A DNA stretch of 47,833 nt from Deltaproteobacteria bacterium (GCA_020056965.1 JAGVGT010000078.1:1-47833); one strand, 5' to 3'; shown: positions 9,001-14,961, counted from the stretch's first letter. Notes: generated by a model not told the origin, from the letters alone. Numbers and translations: made by a program.

Positions 9001-9668
9001 GTCAGATAATGGCAGTCGTTGGTGGCCACCAGCGGGATGCCGGTCTCCTGGGCAATCGCCACCATGCCTTGGTTGACCAGGGTCTGCTCGGGGATGCCGT
9101 TTTCCTGCAACTCCAGATAGAGGCGGTCGCCGAAGATCGCCTGCAACCGGCGGGCCTCGGCCAGGGCGCCTTTTTGGTCATGGTTCTTCAGAAAGCAGGC
9201 GACCGGCCCCTGGAGGCAGGCGGTCAGGGCGATCAGCCCGTCGTTGAAGCGGCTGATCACCTCCCAGTCCAGGCGGGGCTTGTAGTAGAAGCCCTCGATC
9301 TGGGCGATGGAGGCCAGCCGCAGGAGGTTCTGGTAACCCTGGTTGTTCATGGCCAGAAGGACCAGATGGCGCATCGACTTGTTCTGGCTGTTCTTGTCGT
9401 GGCGGCTGCCGGTGGTGACGTAAAACTCGCAGCCGATAATCGGCTTTAAACCGGCATCCCTGGCCTTGAGATAGAATTCCAGGCAGCCGTACATGGCGCC
9501 GTGATCGGTGATGGTCACGGTGTCCATGCCGAACTCCCGGCTGGTTTTCATCAGGTCTTTTAAGCGAATGGCGCCGTCCAGCAGACTGTAATGGGTGTGG
9601 ACGTGCAGATGCACGAAGTCGGCGGGCGGAATCGTTGCGGTGGCTGGGGCTTGTTCGGGGCTTCTCAT
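6099..9668 (-). CDS. dnaE: DNA polymerase III alpha subunit
   Basis: The replicative polymerase catalytic subunit, 1189 residues, a normal length for DnaE. The N-terminal PHP domain starts with HLHVHTHYSLLDGAIRLKDL. The polymerase core shows GPGRGSGAGSLVAW and the catalytic DFDVDF motif, then GYGFNKSHSAAYALIAYQTA. The C-terminal OB-fold (VRVGGLVKTKKEILSKNGDRM) and tail domain are present. It is monocistronic and convergent with the TMTC-like gene. No dnaE neighbours such as accA are nearby. The start at 9668 gives the usual short leader before the PHP domain. Confidence 0.98.
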   Translation of the reverse strand: MRSPEQAPATATIPPADFVHLHVHTHYSLLDGAIRLKDLMKTSREFGMDTVTITDHGAMYGCLEFYLKARDAGLKPIIGCEFYVTTGSRHDKNSQNKSMRHLVLLAMNNQGYQNLLRLASIAQIEGFYYKPRLDWEVISRFNDGLIALTACLQGPVACFLKNHDQKGALAEARRLQAIFGDRLYLELQENGIPEQTLVNQGMVAIAQETGIPLVATNDCHYLTRGQSKAHEVLLCIQTGKTINDPGRFHFNSDQLYFKSPQEMKASFAWCPEAIANTVKVAERCNIKLELEVPSFPIFPLPDGETLDSLFEKSARDGLERRLVRRRKHADFSPELEPGYHERLELEIEVIKKMGFPGYFLIVADFINWAKDHQIPVGPGRGSGAGSLVAWAMQITDLDPIPYGLLFERFLNIERISLPDFDVDFCQERRGEVIEYVQKKYNSVKADPSDEFVAQIITYGSMKARGVIRDVGRALGIAFGEVDRIAKLIPDQLGITIKDALEQEPRLKDAVSHDPEMAKLIEISLALEGMPRHTSTHAAGVVVSPRPMYEFLPLAKGSKDEVLTQYDMSHTEKTGLIKFDFLGLKTLTVIDRALRLIASTVGKVVDISEIPLDDTPTYDLLCRGDALGVFQLESSGMRDLLVKMKPELFTDLIALVALYRPGPLESGMVDDFVNTKHGRMVAKYPLPQLEPILKETYGVIVYQEQVMKIANVLASYSLGDADMLRRAMGKKKPEVMAKEKGRFMAGCEKNQIPADKAEYIFDLMAKFAGYGFNKSHSAAYALIAYQTAWLKTHYPAQFMAALLSCDMNNTDKVVLYISECRDHEIEVLPPDINESARDFTVIDERIRFGLAAVKNVGDSALDSILEEREAAGRYQSLEDFCNRIDSRRVNRRVIESLIKAGAFDSLKAKRSQFFAILDLALEQAQSAQRDRLSGQKSLFGMLPQADAVKSSAIKLPEISEWSEKDRLAFEKETVGFYLTGHPLDSHRQELKMVTTTTLAELGEHNGRAVRVGGLVKTKKEILSKNGDRMAFITLEDITGTAEVVIFPKTFADCAALLESDQPLVVQGKAESDEQTGKIIADEVVNLEEARQRYVDRTMILLRADRVSRRGLEDVKKLILQNHGPCPVVLSLHFDKRGEVDVEVPKDFTVMPSAAFTSAVAERLGYQAVSYLTKAPQLQERKQKGNWQKKE

Positions 9669-10157
9669 CGGCTCGCTGCTTTCGGTTATCGATCGGTCAT
9701 GCCGTGTGGCGCGGGCCGGTCGGAAGGTGTCTCGGAGAAATTTTACGCGGGGTTGTAGGGCTCAATATAGCACCGCCCACCAAGCTTGCACAGGGGGAAA
9801 TGGGCGGGCAAAAAGGTTTTGTCAAAATTTGGGAAAATAGTCACATAATCAAGGTGATGGGCAGTGCGGGGGGCGGGATTGTGCGACGGGTGATACGTGC
9901 CGTCAAGTTCACCACGGGGTTGTCATAATTAAATAGATTGACACTCGAAAAACAACCGCTAGATTGATTTGACAGGCAGGGGGGCGGTTCACCTCAATTC
10001 AGAGATTACGGACAGGGGGTGGCTGCAATACATATTGCGACCCCGGAATTCTCAGCGACAAAATTCAGTTTTCTGCTTGTTATACAGAGTCAGTAAAATG
10101 CTTATTATACAGAATCTGTCTATAGTGCCGGTGACCGATTCTGCTTAAAAACGTACT
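9669..10157. other. Intergenic region between dnaE and the cassette array
   Basis: About 490 bases with no convincing gene. The left half is the dnaE upstream region. The right half becomes AT-rich and holds a TTGACA (9949-9954) without a good -10 partner, and an imperfect direct repeat, TGCTT(G/A)TTATACAGA(G/A)TC, at 10074 and 10099 (25-base spacing). The degenerate att-like hairpin described separately follows. An integron integrase gene would be expected about here, reading leftward, but none is present. Confidence 0.6.
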
Positions 10158-10164
10158 GTTATGA
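10105..10164 (+). other. Degenerate attC- or attI-like site at the left edge of the array
   Basis: An imperfect inverted repeat pairs 10106-10120 (TATACAGAATCTGTC) with 10132-10146 (GACCGATTCTGCTTA) around a short loop. It ends in a good right core, GTTATGA, at 10158-10164. TCTGCTTA in the right arm matches the arms of two attC sites further along. No matching left core (RYYYAAC) is seen, so this may be a decayed attC or the attI-like entry point. Confidence 0.5.
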
Positions 10165-10317
10165 GGGATACATAAACACCTTGCACCCGGTTGCGTCTGG
10201 CTTACGGGGCAAAGGTATTTTTTCTTTGTCTGTCAAAATCTGATACCGAATAAGGCAAACGCCTTTATCAGAGTCATAATCAAAACAGTTTTTGCATATC
10301 CGGCGTATTCTTTCCAA
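10159..10317 (-). CDS. Cassette A: small Cys-containing protein, unknown
   Basis: A 52-residue ORF running against the cassette direction. I chose the TTG at 10317 because GAGG lies eight bases upstream and it keeps the gene inside the cassette. An ATG at 10449 would read through the attC hairpin and is unlikely. Four Cys (8, 11, 21, 45; the first two as CKNC) suggest a small metal-binding fold, but this is inference. The stop codon TAA lies inside the core site at 10158-10164. No family is recognised. Confidence 0.55.
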   Translation of the reverse strand: MERIRRICKNCFDYDSDKGVCLIRYQILTDKEKIPLPRKPDATGCKVFMYPS

Positions 10318-10327
10318 GATTAAAACC

Positions 10328-10417
10328 TCATAACAATTTGCCAGAGCTGACCGGGGGCAATCTGGCGTTGCAATCTGGTTTTTCGGTGGCCCGGTCAGCT
10401 CACCAAAGCCGTTGGCT
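10328..10417 (+). repeat. attC site of cassette A
   Basis: Left core TCATAAC at 10328-10334 and right core GTTGGCT at 10411-10417. The inner arms GAGCTGACCGGG and CCCGGTCAGCTC are perfect 12-base complements. The ACCGGGGGCAA arm is shared with the attC sites of cassettes C and E. Confidence 0.92.
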
Positions 10418-10503
10418 GCCCCAAGATTCAAATTTTTAGGCCCAACCAAAAATCATTACAAAACAAATGGTTGCCGTAAAAAGGTGCTGTTTTAGGCCCG
10501 CCG

Positions 10504-10731
10504 TCAACCTATCCTTTCGAAGATGTATGGCCGGGGATATTCTGGGACAACAGTCCATTTTCCGTAACGAGAGTCGGGGAATATTTCCCCAATTAATTTC
10601 CAAAACCGATATTGACCTAGGGTGGAGCCTTTCATTGCATCAGCGGCGGCCAACACCTCTTCAATCTTGTCTTCAGGGATGTATTTTCTTTCTGGTTCAA
10701 TTGGTGGTTTTTTCTTGAAAAATTTTAACAT
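10504..10731 (-). CDS. Cassette B: 75-residue hypothetical protein
   Basis: A small, highly charged protein starting MLKFFKKKPPIEPERKY, with a predicted helix (EDKIEEVLAAADAMKGS) and an aromatic C-terminal part (FWKLIGEIFPDSRYGKW). The start at 10731 has a good AAGGAGATTT site, the best ribosome binding site in the array. It reads opposite to the attC orientation, so it cannot rely on an upstream integron promoter in the usual way and probably carries its own. No signal peptide and no recognised family. Confidence 0.7.
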   Translation of the reverse strand: MLKFFKKKPPIEPERKYIPEDKIEEVLAAADAMKGSTLGQYRFWKLIGEIFPDSRYGKWTVVPEYPRPYIFERIG

Positions 10732-10763
10732 GATAAATCTCCTTTGAATTAATGAACTACAGC

Positions 10764-10856
10764 AGCCAACAATTGGGTCAACCAGACGGCGGGGAGCAGC
10801 GTTGCGCTAGTCGCGGCAAGTTCAGTGGCCGCCGCAGGTTACCCTTGGCGTTCGCT
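10764..10856 (+). repeat. attC site of cassette B
   Basis: Left core AGCCAAC (10764-10770) and right core GTTCGCT (10850-10856). The arms pair GGGTCAACC..GGCGG with CCGCC..GGTTACCC, with bulges typical of attC. Its arm sequence is unlike the ACCGGG-type sites, and it is more GC-rich, suggesting a different source. Confidence 0.85.
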
Positions 10857-11381
10857 ATGAAAATGAAAATCATCCATATCATATTCATCTTCTTTATGCT
10901 CACAGGCTGTGTCAATTTCAGACATGATATTACTGATAACAAAAAGGCATGGTTTCCATATGAAATCAGCAACGAATACGTATTAAAAGAAGATGTATTT
11001 TTAATGAAAGTTGATAGTGGTTTGGAGCCGCAGAGATTTGCATTAGTCCCAGTCTCGGATAAGAATCGCGGGAGTGGTTTCAACTTATCACCGAAAAGCA
11101 TAGAATCTTATGAAAATGACCAAAACAAATCATCACAAATACAAATTGATAAATGGCATGTTTCTACCGTAGGTATAGTCACTGCAGGGACAAGCTTTTT
11201 ACCCAATCGCATAATACAAAATGCAGGATGGAACCTCTGGTTCGGAAATCATACATCCGAAACACTATACGGTAAAATTACCAGCGGGCCTTTTTCTGGT
11301 AAGGAAGTAGACATTCAAGATATATCGTGGGGTATGAGTGAAGGGCCTGAGCTAAATAGATACGTGAAAATAAATAATTAG
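10857..11381 (+). CDS. Cassette C: putative lipoprotein
   Basis: A 174-residue protein. The ATG at 10857 directly abuts the cassette core GTTCGCT; a longer reading from 10752 runs through the preceding attC and is rejected. The N-terminus is a lipoprotein signal: basic MKMK, a hydrophobic stretch, then LTGC with the lipidation Cys18. The mature part is polar and rich in aromatic residues, with a C-terminal GKITSGPFSGKEVDIQDISWG stretch. There is no Shine-Dalgarno sequence inside the cassette, so translation would depend on the preceding sequence. The TAG stop overlaps the left core of the attC. Family unknown; probably anchored in the envelope. Confidence 0.75.
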   Translation: MKMKIIHIIFIFFMLTGCVNFRHDITDNKKAWFPYEISNEYVLKEDVFLMKVDSGLEPQRFALVPVSDKNRGSGFNLSPKSIESYENDQNKSSQIQIDKWHVSTVGIVTAGTSFLPNRIIQNAGWNLWFGNHTSETLYGKITSGPFSGKEVDIQDISWGMSEGPELNRYVKINN

Positions 11382-11468
11382 CGAACAAAAGTATTAAGCA
11401 GACCGGGGGCAACGCCGGGGCAATCTATCTCATTCAATAGCCCGGTCTGCTTATAACAGCCGTTCTGC
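11380..11468 (+). repeat. attC site of cassette C
   Basis: Left core AGCGAAC (11380-11386) and right core GTTCTGC (11462-11468). The arms AAGCAGACCGGG and CCCGGTCTGCTT are perfect 12-base complements around a roughly 34-base loop region containing a minor GCCGGGGC element. Confidence 0.93.
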
Positions 11469-11507
11469 TGAAAAAACATTGACAGCAAATCAACATGGCA
11501 CCAAGTA

Positions 11508-12044
11508 ATGCTTAAAGATGAAAATCCAACATTTTTGAACATTGTCGCGTTTGTTTTATTTATTATGATTTTTGGTTGCATCTACGCCATTTGGACAAAT
11601 TTTATTCCAAATGCAAAATGGAAGATTGTTTCAATAATATTTGGTCTAATATTTGCCGCTTTTTATTCCACAATATCATTATTAATTAAAACTGATAATT
11701 TAAATATATACAAAAAATCATGTATTTGTATTCTTGTTTTTGTTTCATGCTATTTTATATTTTTCTATAACATCTCTTATTCGCTTCCATCAATAATAAC
11801 AGAACTTTCGGCACATGAATTTAATGAACAGTATGAAGTATTAGAAAAAAGAGAACGTAAACTCCCACTTTTTTCTGACCCTGACTGTCCGTATAGTATT
11901 CGTATCTCGGAGTACAAGAAAGACACCAATAAAAACAAAGTCTGCTTATCTTATGCAGAAGTTTCAAGAATTAACTTAAACGACGTTATATCTATTCAGG
12001 GCAAAGAATCTTGGTTTGGTAAGAAAATTAAAATAATAAAATAA
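11508..12044 (+). CDS. Cassette D: three-helix membrane protein
   Basis: A 178-residue protein with three hydrophobic helices (about residues 11-31, 39-60 and 70-92) and a soluble C-terminal domain of about 80 residues rich in charged residues (EQYEVLEKRERKLPLFSDPD). No known domain is recognised. Cassette-borne small membrane proteins are common, and some are phage-defence or toxin effectors, but nothing here proves that. The start at 11508 lies 40 bases inside the cassette without a clear Shine-Dalgarno sequence. Codon use is strongly AT-biased, unlike the flanking chromosomal genes. Confidence 0.7.
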   Translation: MLKDENPTFLNIVAFVLFIMIFGCIYAIWTNFIPNAKWKIVSIIFGLIFAAFYSTISLLIKTDNLNIYKKSCICILVFVSCYFIFFYNISYSLPSIITELSAHEFNEQYEVLEKRERKLPLFSDPDCPYSIRISEYKKDTNKNKVCLSYAEVSRINLNDVISIQGKESWFGKKIKIIK

Positions 12045-12046
12045 TT

Positions 12047-12135
12047 GCAGAACAAACCAATTAAGCAGACTGCGAGAAAGCCCGGCGATTTTAATGCATC
12101 TTTTTTGGCGCAGTCTGCTTATCGGAACGTTAGCG
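12047..12135 (+). repeat. attC site of cassette D
   Basis: Left core GCAGAAC (12047-12053) and right core GTTAGCG (12129-12135). The arms TAAGCAGACTGCG and CGCAGTCTGCTTA are perfect 13-base complements. It shares AAGCAGAC with the attC of cassette C. Confidence 0.93.
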
Positions 12136-12141
12136 TGAATT

Positions 12142-12828
12142 ATGAAAATAAAGCACAACCAAATGATACCATATGAATTTTGCAGAAAAGGCCACTTGAA
12201 TTACGTCTTAGACCGTAATGTAAAAGATCAGGTGTGTTCTTTATGCAGAGAAAAGCTAGTTAGAGAGTGTGAAAAATGTTTAGGAAAAATTGGTAGCGTT
12301 ATTATTGGGACATATTTGCCTGCAATTAAAAGAGTTAGTACGTCTTACAAAATAGAGAGGCCTAAGCTTTGTGGCCATTGTGGCGAAATTTTGCCATGGA
12401 CAAAAAATATGCATGACAAAATTGACGGATCAGGAATTTGGAAAATAATTAACCCTGAAGTAAGAGATGTTTCTAAATCCAGATTTGATACAGGGCATTA
12501 CGCAGATGCAGTTGAATCTGTATTTAAACATATAAATAGTAAAATTAAAAAAATATACAAATGCAAAACTGGTACCGAGCTTGATGGTGTGAATCTGATG
12601 AGAAAAACATTTACACCATCAGAACCAGTTGTCGTAATTGATAATTTAGAAACCGAAACAGGTAAAAATATCCAGCAAGGTTATATGGAGCTGTTTACAG
12701 GGTCAATTTCAGCAATAAGAAACCCAAAAGCTCATGAAAATATTGAAATTTCTGCCGATGAATGTGTGCACTTTCTCTTCCTCGCAAGTCTTTTATTAAA
12801 TAAACTTCATGAAGCTCAAATACGCTAA
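12142..12828 (+). CDS. Cassette E: zinc-ribbon / HEPN-like protein (TIGR02391-like)
   Basis: A 228-residue two-part protein. The N-terminal ~87 residues carry zinc-ribbon cysteines (Cys14; Cys32/35; Cys43/46; Cys77/80) and end in LCGHCGEILPWT, which resembles the DUF2321 family. The C-terminal part from about residue 100 (INPEVRDVSKSRFDTGHYADAVESVFKHI, split here by positions) resembles the Hypoth_ymh/TIGR02391 family. It has Arg193-Asn194 and His198 in an RX4H motif, the catalytic signature of HEPN ribonucleases. I infer a candidate RNase toxin or defence protein; activity is not shown. The ATG lies six bases after the core site, and the TAA stop is inside the attC left core. Confidence 0.75.
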   Translation: MKIKHNQMIPYEFCRKGHLNYVLDRNVKDQVCSLCREKLVRECEKCLGKIGSVIIGTYLPAIKRVSTSYKIERPKLCGHCGEILPWTKNMHDKIDGSGIWKIINPEVRDVSKSRFDTGHYADAVESVFKHINSKIKKIYKCKTGTELDGVNLMRKTFTPSEPVVVIDNLETETGKNIQQGYMELFTGSISAIRNPKAHENIEISADECVHFLFLASLLLNKLHEAQIR

Positions 12829-12910
12829 CAAAATTATTAACCAGACCGGGGCAAACGCCGGGCCAATCTACTATTCAGGTGGCCCGGTCTGGTTATAATT
12901 GCCGTTATGT
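12823..12910 (+). repeat. attC site of cassette E
   Basis: Left core CGCTAAC (12823-12829) and right core GTTATGT (12904-12910). The arms AACCAGACCGGG and CCCGGTCTGGTT are perfect 12-base complements. It supplies the TAA stop codon of the cassette E gene. Confidence 0.93.
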
Positions 12911-12952
12911 GTAATTGCTCTATAATTTCAAAAATAATTTCATTGGTATGAG

Positions 12953-13630
12953 ATGAATAACTGGAAAAAAAGAACAAAACGTTTTGTACTTTTTATTGAT
13001 ATCCTTGGGTTTAAGGATTTAGTTGCTAGAAAATCACATAATTATGTAGAGAAAAAACTGGAAGTGCTTTCAAATTTATTGGAATCAATACCGAATGAAT
13101 TAGATTTCGCAAAAATTTCGAAATACCAAACTCGAGCAGTATCTTTCTCTGATTCTATCGTGGTGTTTTCTCGTGGCGACAGCAAAAATGATGTGCAGAA
13201 GATTCTAATGGATGCTCATCATATTCAATATGTCGCTTTTAAGAATCAAATCCCAATAAAAGGATCCATTTCACACGGTGTAATTACAGTCGATTTCAAA
13301 AAATCAATATTTTTCGGCCAGCCAATAATTGATGCTTACCTGCTACATGAAGAGATGCAGATACTTTCTATAGTTGTTGATCATCAGGCTGAAAAGACAA
13401 TTAATGATTTTAAATCAAAACTTAATGTTGATCGTAATTTATTAATGTATCTAACACCTATGAAATGCGGGAAGGTAAATCACAAATTGCTAAGATTAAG
13501 TGATGCTACAATGGAAGAAGGGGTTGTTTGGTTGAATGAACTCTATTATTCGGTTTCTGGCAAACCAAGAGTGTATATTGACAACACACTCTCTTTATAT
13601 GAATTCATAAAAGAAAATAAAAACACATAA
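12953..13630 (+). CDS. Cassette F: class III nucleotidyl cyclase-like protein
   Basis: A 225-residue soluble protein. FVLFIDILGFKDLV (Asp16) matches the first metal-binding segment of class III adenylate/guanylate cyclase domains (D-I-x-G-F). SFSDSIVVFS (Asp67) matches the second (G/S-D-x-x-x-x-F). IKGSISHG and FFGQPIIDAYLLHEE follow in the order expected of this fold. Similar short proteins occur in bacteria, mostly unnamed. The nucleotide made, if any, cannot be deduced; a pyrimidine cyclase of the Pycsar defence type is one possibility, a degenerate cyclase another. No effector is fused to it. The TAA stop lies in the attC left core. The ATG at 12953 lacks a strong Shine-Dalgarno sequence. 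Confidence 0.7.
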   Translation: MNNWKKRTKRFVLFIDILGFKDLVARKSHNYVEKKLEVLSNLLESIPNELDFAKISKYQTRAVSFSDSIVVFSRGDSKNDVQKILMDAHHIQYVAFKNQIPIKGSISHGVITVDFKKSIFFGQPIIDAYLLHEEMQILSIVVDHQAEKTINDFKSKLNVDRNLLMYLTPMKCGKVNHKLLRLSDATMEEGVVWLNELYYSVSGKPRVYIDNTLSLYEFIKENKNT

Positions 13631-13692
13631 CCAACGGATTCACTTGAAAATTTGGCATGTGGCCAATTTTCAAGTGATCCTTCACGTTAAAT
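13625..13692 (+). repeat. attC site of cassette F
   Basis: Left core ACATAAC (13625-13631) and right core GTTAAAT (13686-13692). At 68 bases it is the shortest site here, with a long stem (GGATCACTTGAAAATT-type arms; GGATTCACTTGAAAATTTGGC pairs with 13661-13680 apart from one bulged base). Its arms are unrelated to the ACCGGG-type sites. Confidence 0.9.
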
Positions 13693-13888
13693 GCAAATTA
13701 ATAAAGAATACATAAGAGATTTGATGCGGCCATTCGTTGCAATATTCATAAAATATTTCGCAGCCTTTTTCATAATCGTCGTGATTCTTATCGCCATTGG
13801 GCAGTACAGCGATCAAAGGACAATTGGAATAGTTCTGGGGACATAATACCGAACTATTTATAAAACGGTGTTTTGGAGCAATGAACAA
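13682..13888 (-). pseudogene. Cassette G: truncated cassette gene, unknown
   Basis: An ORF of 68 codons on the minus strand fills the last, incomplete cassette. It begins with a TTG at 13888, has no clear ribosome binding site, and runs across the core GTTAAAT at its 3' end. Residues such as PNGDKNHDDYEKGCEIFYEYCNEWPHQISY look like a genuine protein, but the family is not recognised. No attC with the expected left core ATTTAAC follows before the next gene, so the 5' part of the gene and the cassette's attC were probably lost in a deletion against the LPS-side chromosome. Confidence 0.45.
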
Positions 13889-13942
13889 CAGGATGCGGGA
13901 TGCAGTCTCACCAGATTATTACTCAAAAACTTCTATGAAATC

Positions 13943-14779
13943 CTAAAGCGGTTCCGGCAGTTCCAGCTTGTCCAGGGCGGCCAGGCTGGTCACCAGGTCG
14001 GCTTCCCGGTGCGGTTCCAGGGTGATGCTGGGGCGCAGCCCAGTTTCGCGCAGGTAGGCGAAAAGTCCGGCAAAGTCAAAAACACCTTGGCCCACGGCCA
14101 GATGTTCGTCGCGGCCGCCGCGGTTGTCGTGCAGGTGCAGATGGCCCAGCCAGGGGGAGAGTTCCGGCAGCCAGTCACGCCAGGAGTTGCCGGCAAAGGC
14201 CAGGGTGTGGCCGACATCCAGGCAGAAGCGGGCTCCGGGGGAATTCAGGCGCGTGAGAATCTCCCGGTGGATTTCCGGCGACTGCTCGTAGGTGTTCTCC
14301 AGCATTAAGGGTACCCCGGCCGGTTCGGCCACCTTCAGCAGTTCCTGCCAAGTCTCGACCGAATGGGCCAGCCAGTCGGTCCGCTTCCAGGCATGCTTGT
14401 TGTCTTCGTAGCCCAGGTGGCAGACGATGGCGGTCGGTTCGAAGATTTCGATCAGGGCCAGGGCCTTCTTGAGCTTGCGGCGGCTGGCCCGGCGGATCTC
14501 CGGGTCGGAGGCGCCTGGGGAGAGGTCGCCAAACGGGGCGTGCAGGGTGCAGGCCAGCCCGGCCATCCGCAGGGCGGTGGCCACCTCCTGGAACTCGGCC
14601 AGGGAGCAGTCATGGAGGCAATTGCCCTCCAGGCCGATCTCGGGACGGATGCCGTGGTGGACGAAGCGGCCCAGCAGCCCCTGGCGTAGCCGCTCGAAGG
14701 GACCGTTGACGAAGAGGCGGCTGGTCAGGTGGGGATACTGTTCGGCAAGTGGTGTCCCGAGGCCGAGCGGTTCAGTCAA
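13943..14779 (-). CDS. Sugar phosphate isomerase/epimerase-like TIM-barrel protein
   Basis: A 278-residue protein of the xylose isomerase-like / AP endonuclease 2 TIM-barrel family. Metal-binding style motifs appear in order: LHAPFGDLSPG, VCHLGYED, LMLENTYE, FCLDVGHTLAF, HLHLHDNRGGRDEHLAVGQG and SITLEPH. The Glu and His residues are those expected to bind divalent metal. The substrate is unknown. The TTG start at 14779 overlaps the end of the small upstream gene and has GAGG upstream, indicating translational coupling. It borders the truncated end of the cassette array. Confidence 0.85.
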   Translation of the reverse strand: MTEPLGLGTPLAEQYPHLTSRLFVNGPFERLRQGLLGRFVHHGIRPEIGLEGNCLHDCSLAEFQEVATALRMAGLACTLHAPFGDLSPGASDPEIRRASRRKLKKALALIEIFEPTAIVCHLGYEDNKHAWKRTDWLAHSVETWQELLKVAEPAGVPLMLENTYEQSPEIHREILTRLNSPGARFCLDVGHTLAFAGNSWRDWLPELSPWLGHLHLHDNRGGRDEHLAVGQGVFDFAGLFAYLRETGLRPSITLEPHREADLVTSLAALDKLELPEPL

Positions 14780-14939
14780 GTTTCTTGGCCTCGTCTACCA
14801 GCATGAAGGGAATGTTGTCGCGGATCTCGTAGAGTAGCCGGCAGTTTTCGCAGATCAGGCCGGTCTCTTCCTGGTTCAGCTTGACCGGCTGTTTGCATTT
14901 GGGACAGGCCAGGATGGCGAGCAGTTCTTTGTTGAGCAT
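14772..14939 (-). CDS. Trm112/YcaR-like zinc-ribbon protein
   Basis: A 55-residue protein starting MLNKELLAILACPKCKQPVK, with paired CPKC (12-15) and CENC (30-33) cysteines and the closing IRDNIPFMLVDEA characteristic of the Trm112p-like (UPF0434/YcaR) family. Such proteins often sit in LPS gene clusters. AAGGAGA lies just upstream of the ATG at 14939. Its stop overlaps the TTG start of the TIM-barrel gene, so the two form an operon. Confidence 0.9.
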   Translation of the reverse strand: MLNKELLAILACPKCKQPVKLNQEETGLICENCRLLYEIRDNIPFMLVDEAKKLD

Positions 14940-14961
14940 GTTGTCTCCTTTGGAAGTCTGG

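Larger units (their letters stand above)
10158..13692 (+). mobile_element. Integron gene-cassette array without integrase (CALIN-type)
   Basis: Six attC sites divide this AT-rich block into cassettes A-F, with a truncated cassette G to the right. In every complete cassette the 7-base core at its start is the exact reverse complement of the left core of its own attC: GTTATGA/TCATAAC, GTTGGCT/AGCCAAC, GTTCGCT/AGCGAAC, GTTCTGC/GCAGAAC, GTTAGCG/CGCTAAC, GTTATGT/ACATAAC. That is the signature of cassettes circularised and inserted by an IntI integrase. No intI is found in the window. Genes C-F read in the standard direction; A, B and G read against it. Base composition contrasts strongly with the GC-rich flanks (dnaE and the LPS locus). 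Confidence 0.93.

Noticed and set aside
8358..9449. Long plus-strand reading frame (363 codons) opposite dnaE
   Set aside because: It is an antisense shadow of the well-supported dnaE gene, with no family motifs.
9949..9977. TTGACA as an integron cassette promoter (Pc)
   Set aside because: The -10 candidate at 17-base spacing (AGATTG) is poor, and there is no integrase gene to orient it.
10159..10449. Longer start (10449) for the cassette A gene
   Set aside because: It would translate through the attC hairpin and begin in the neighbouring cassette.
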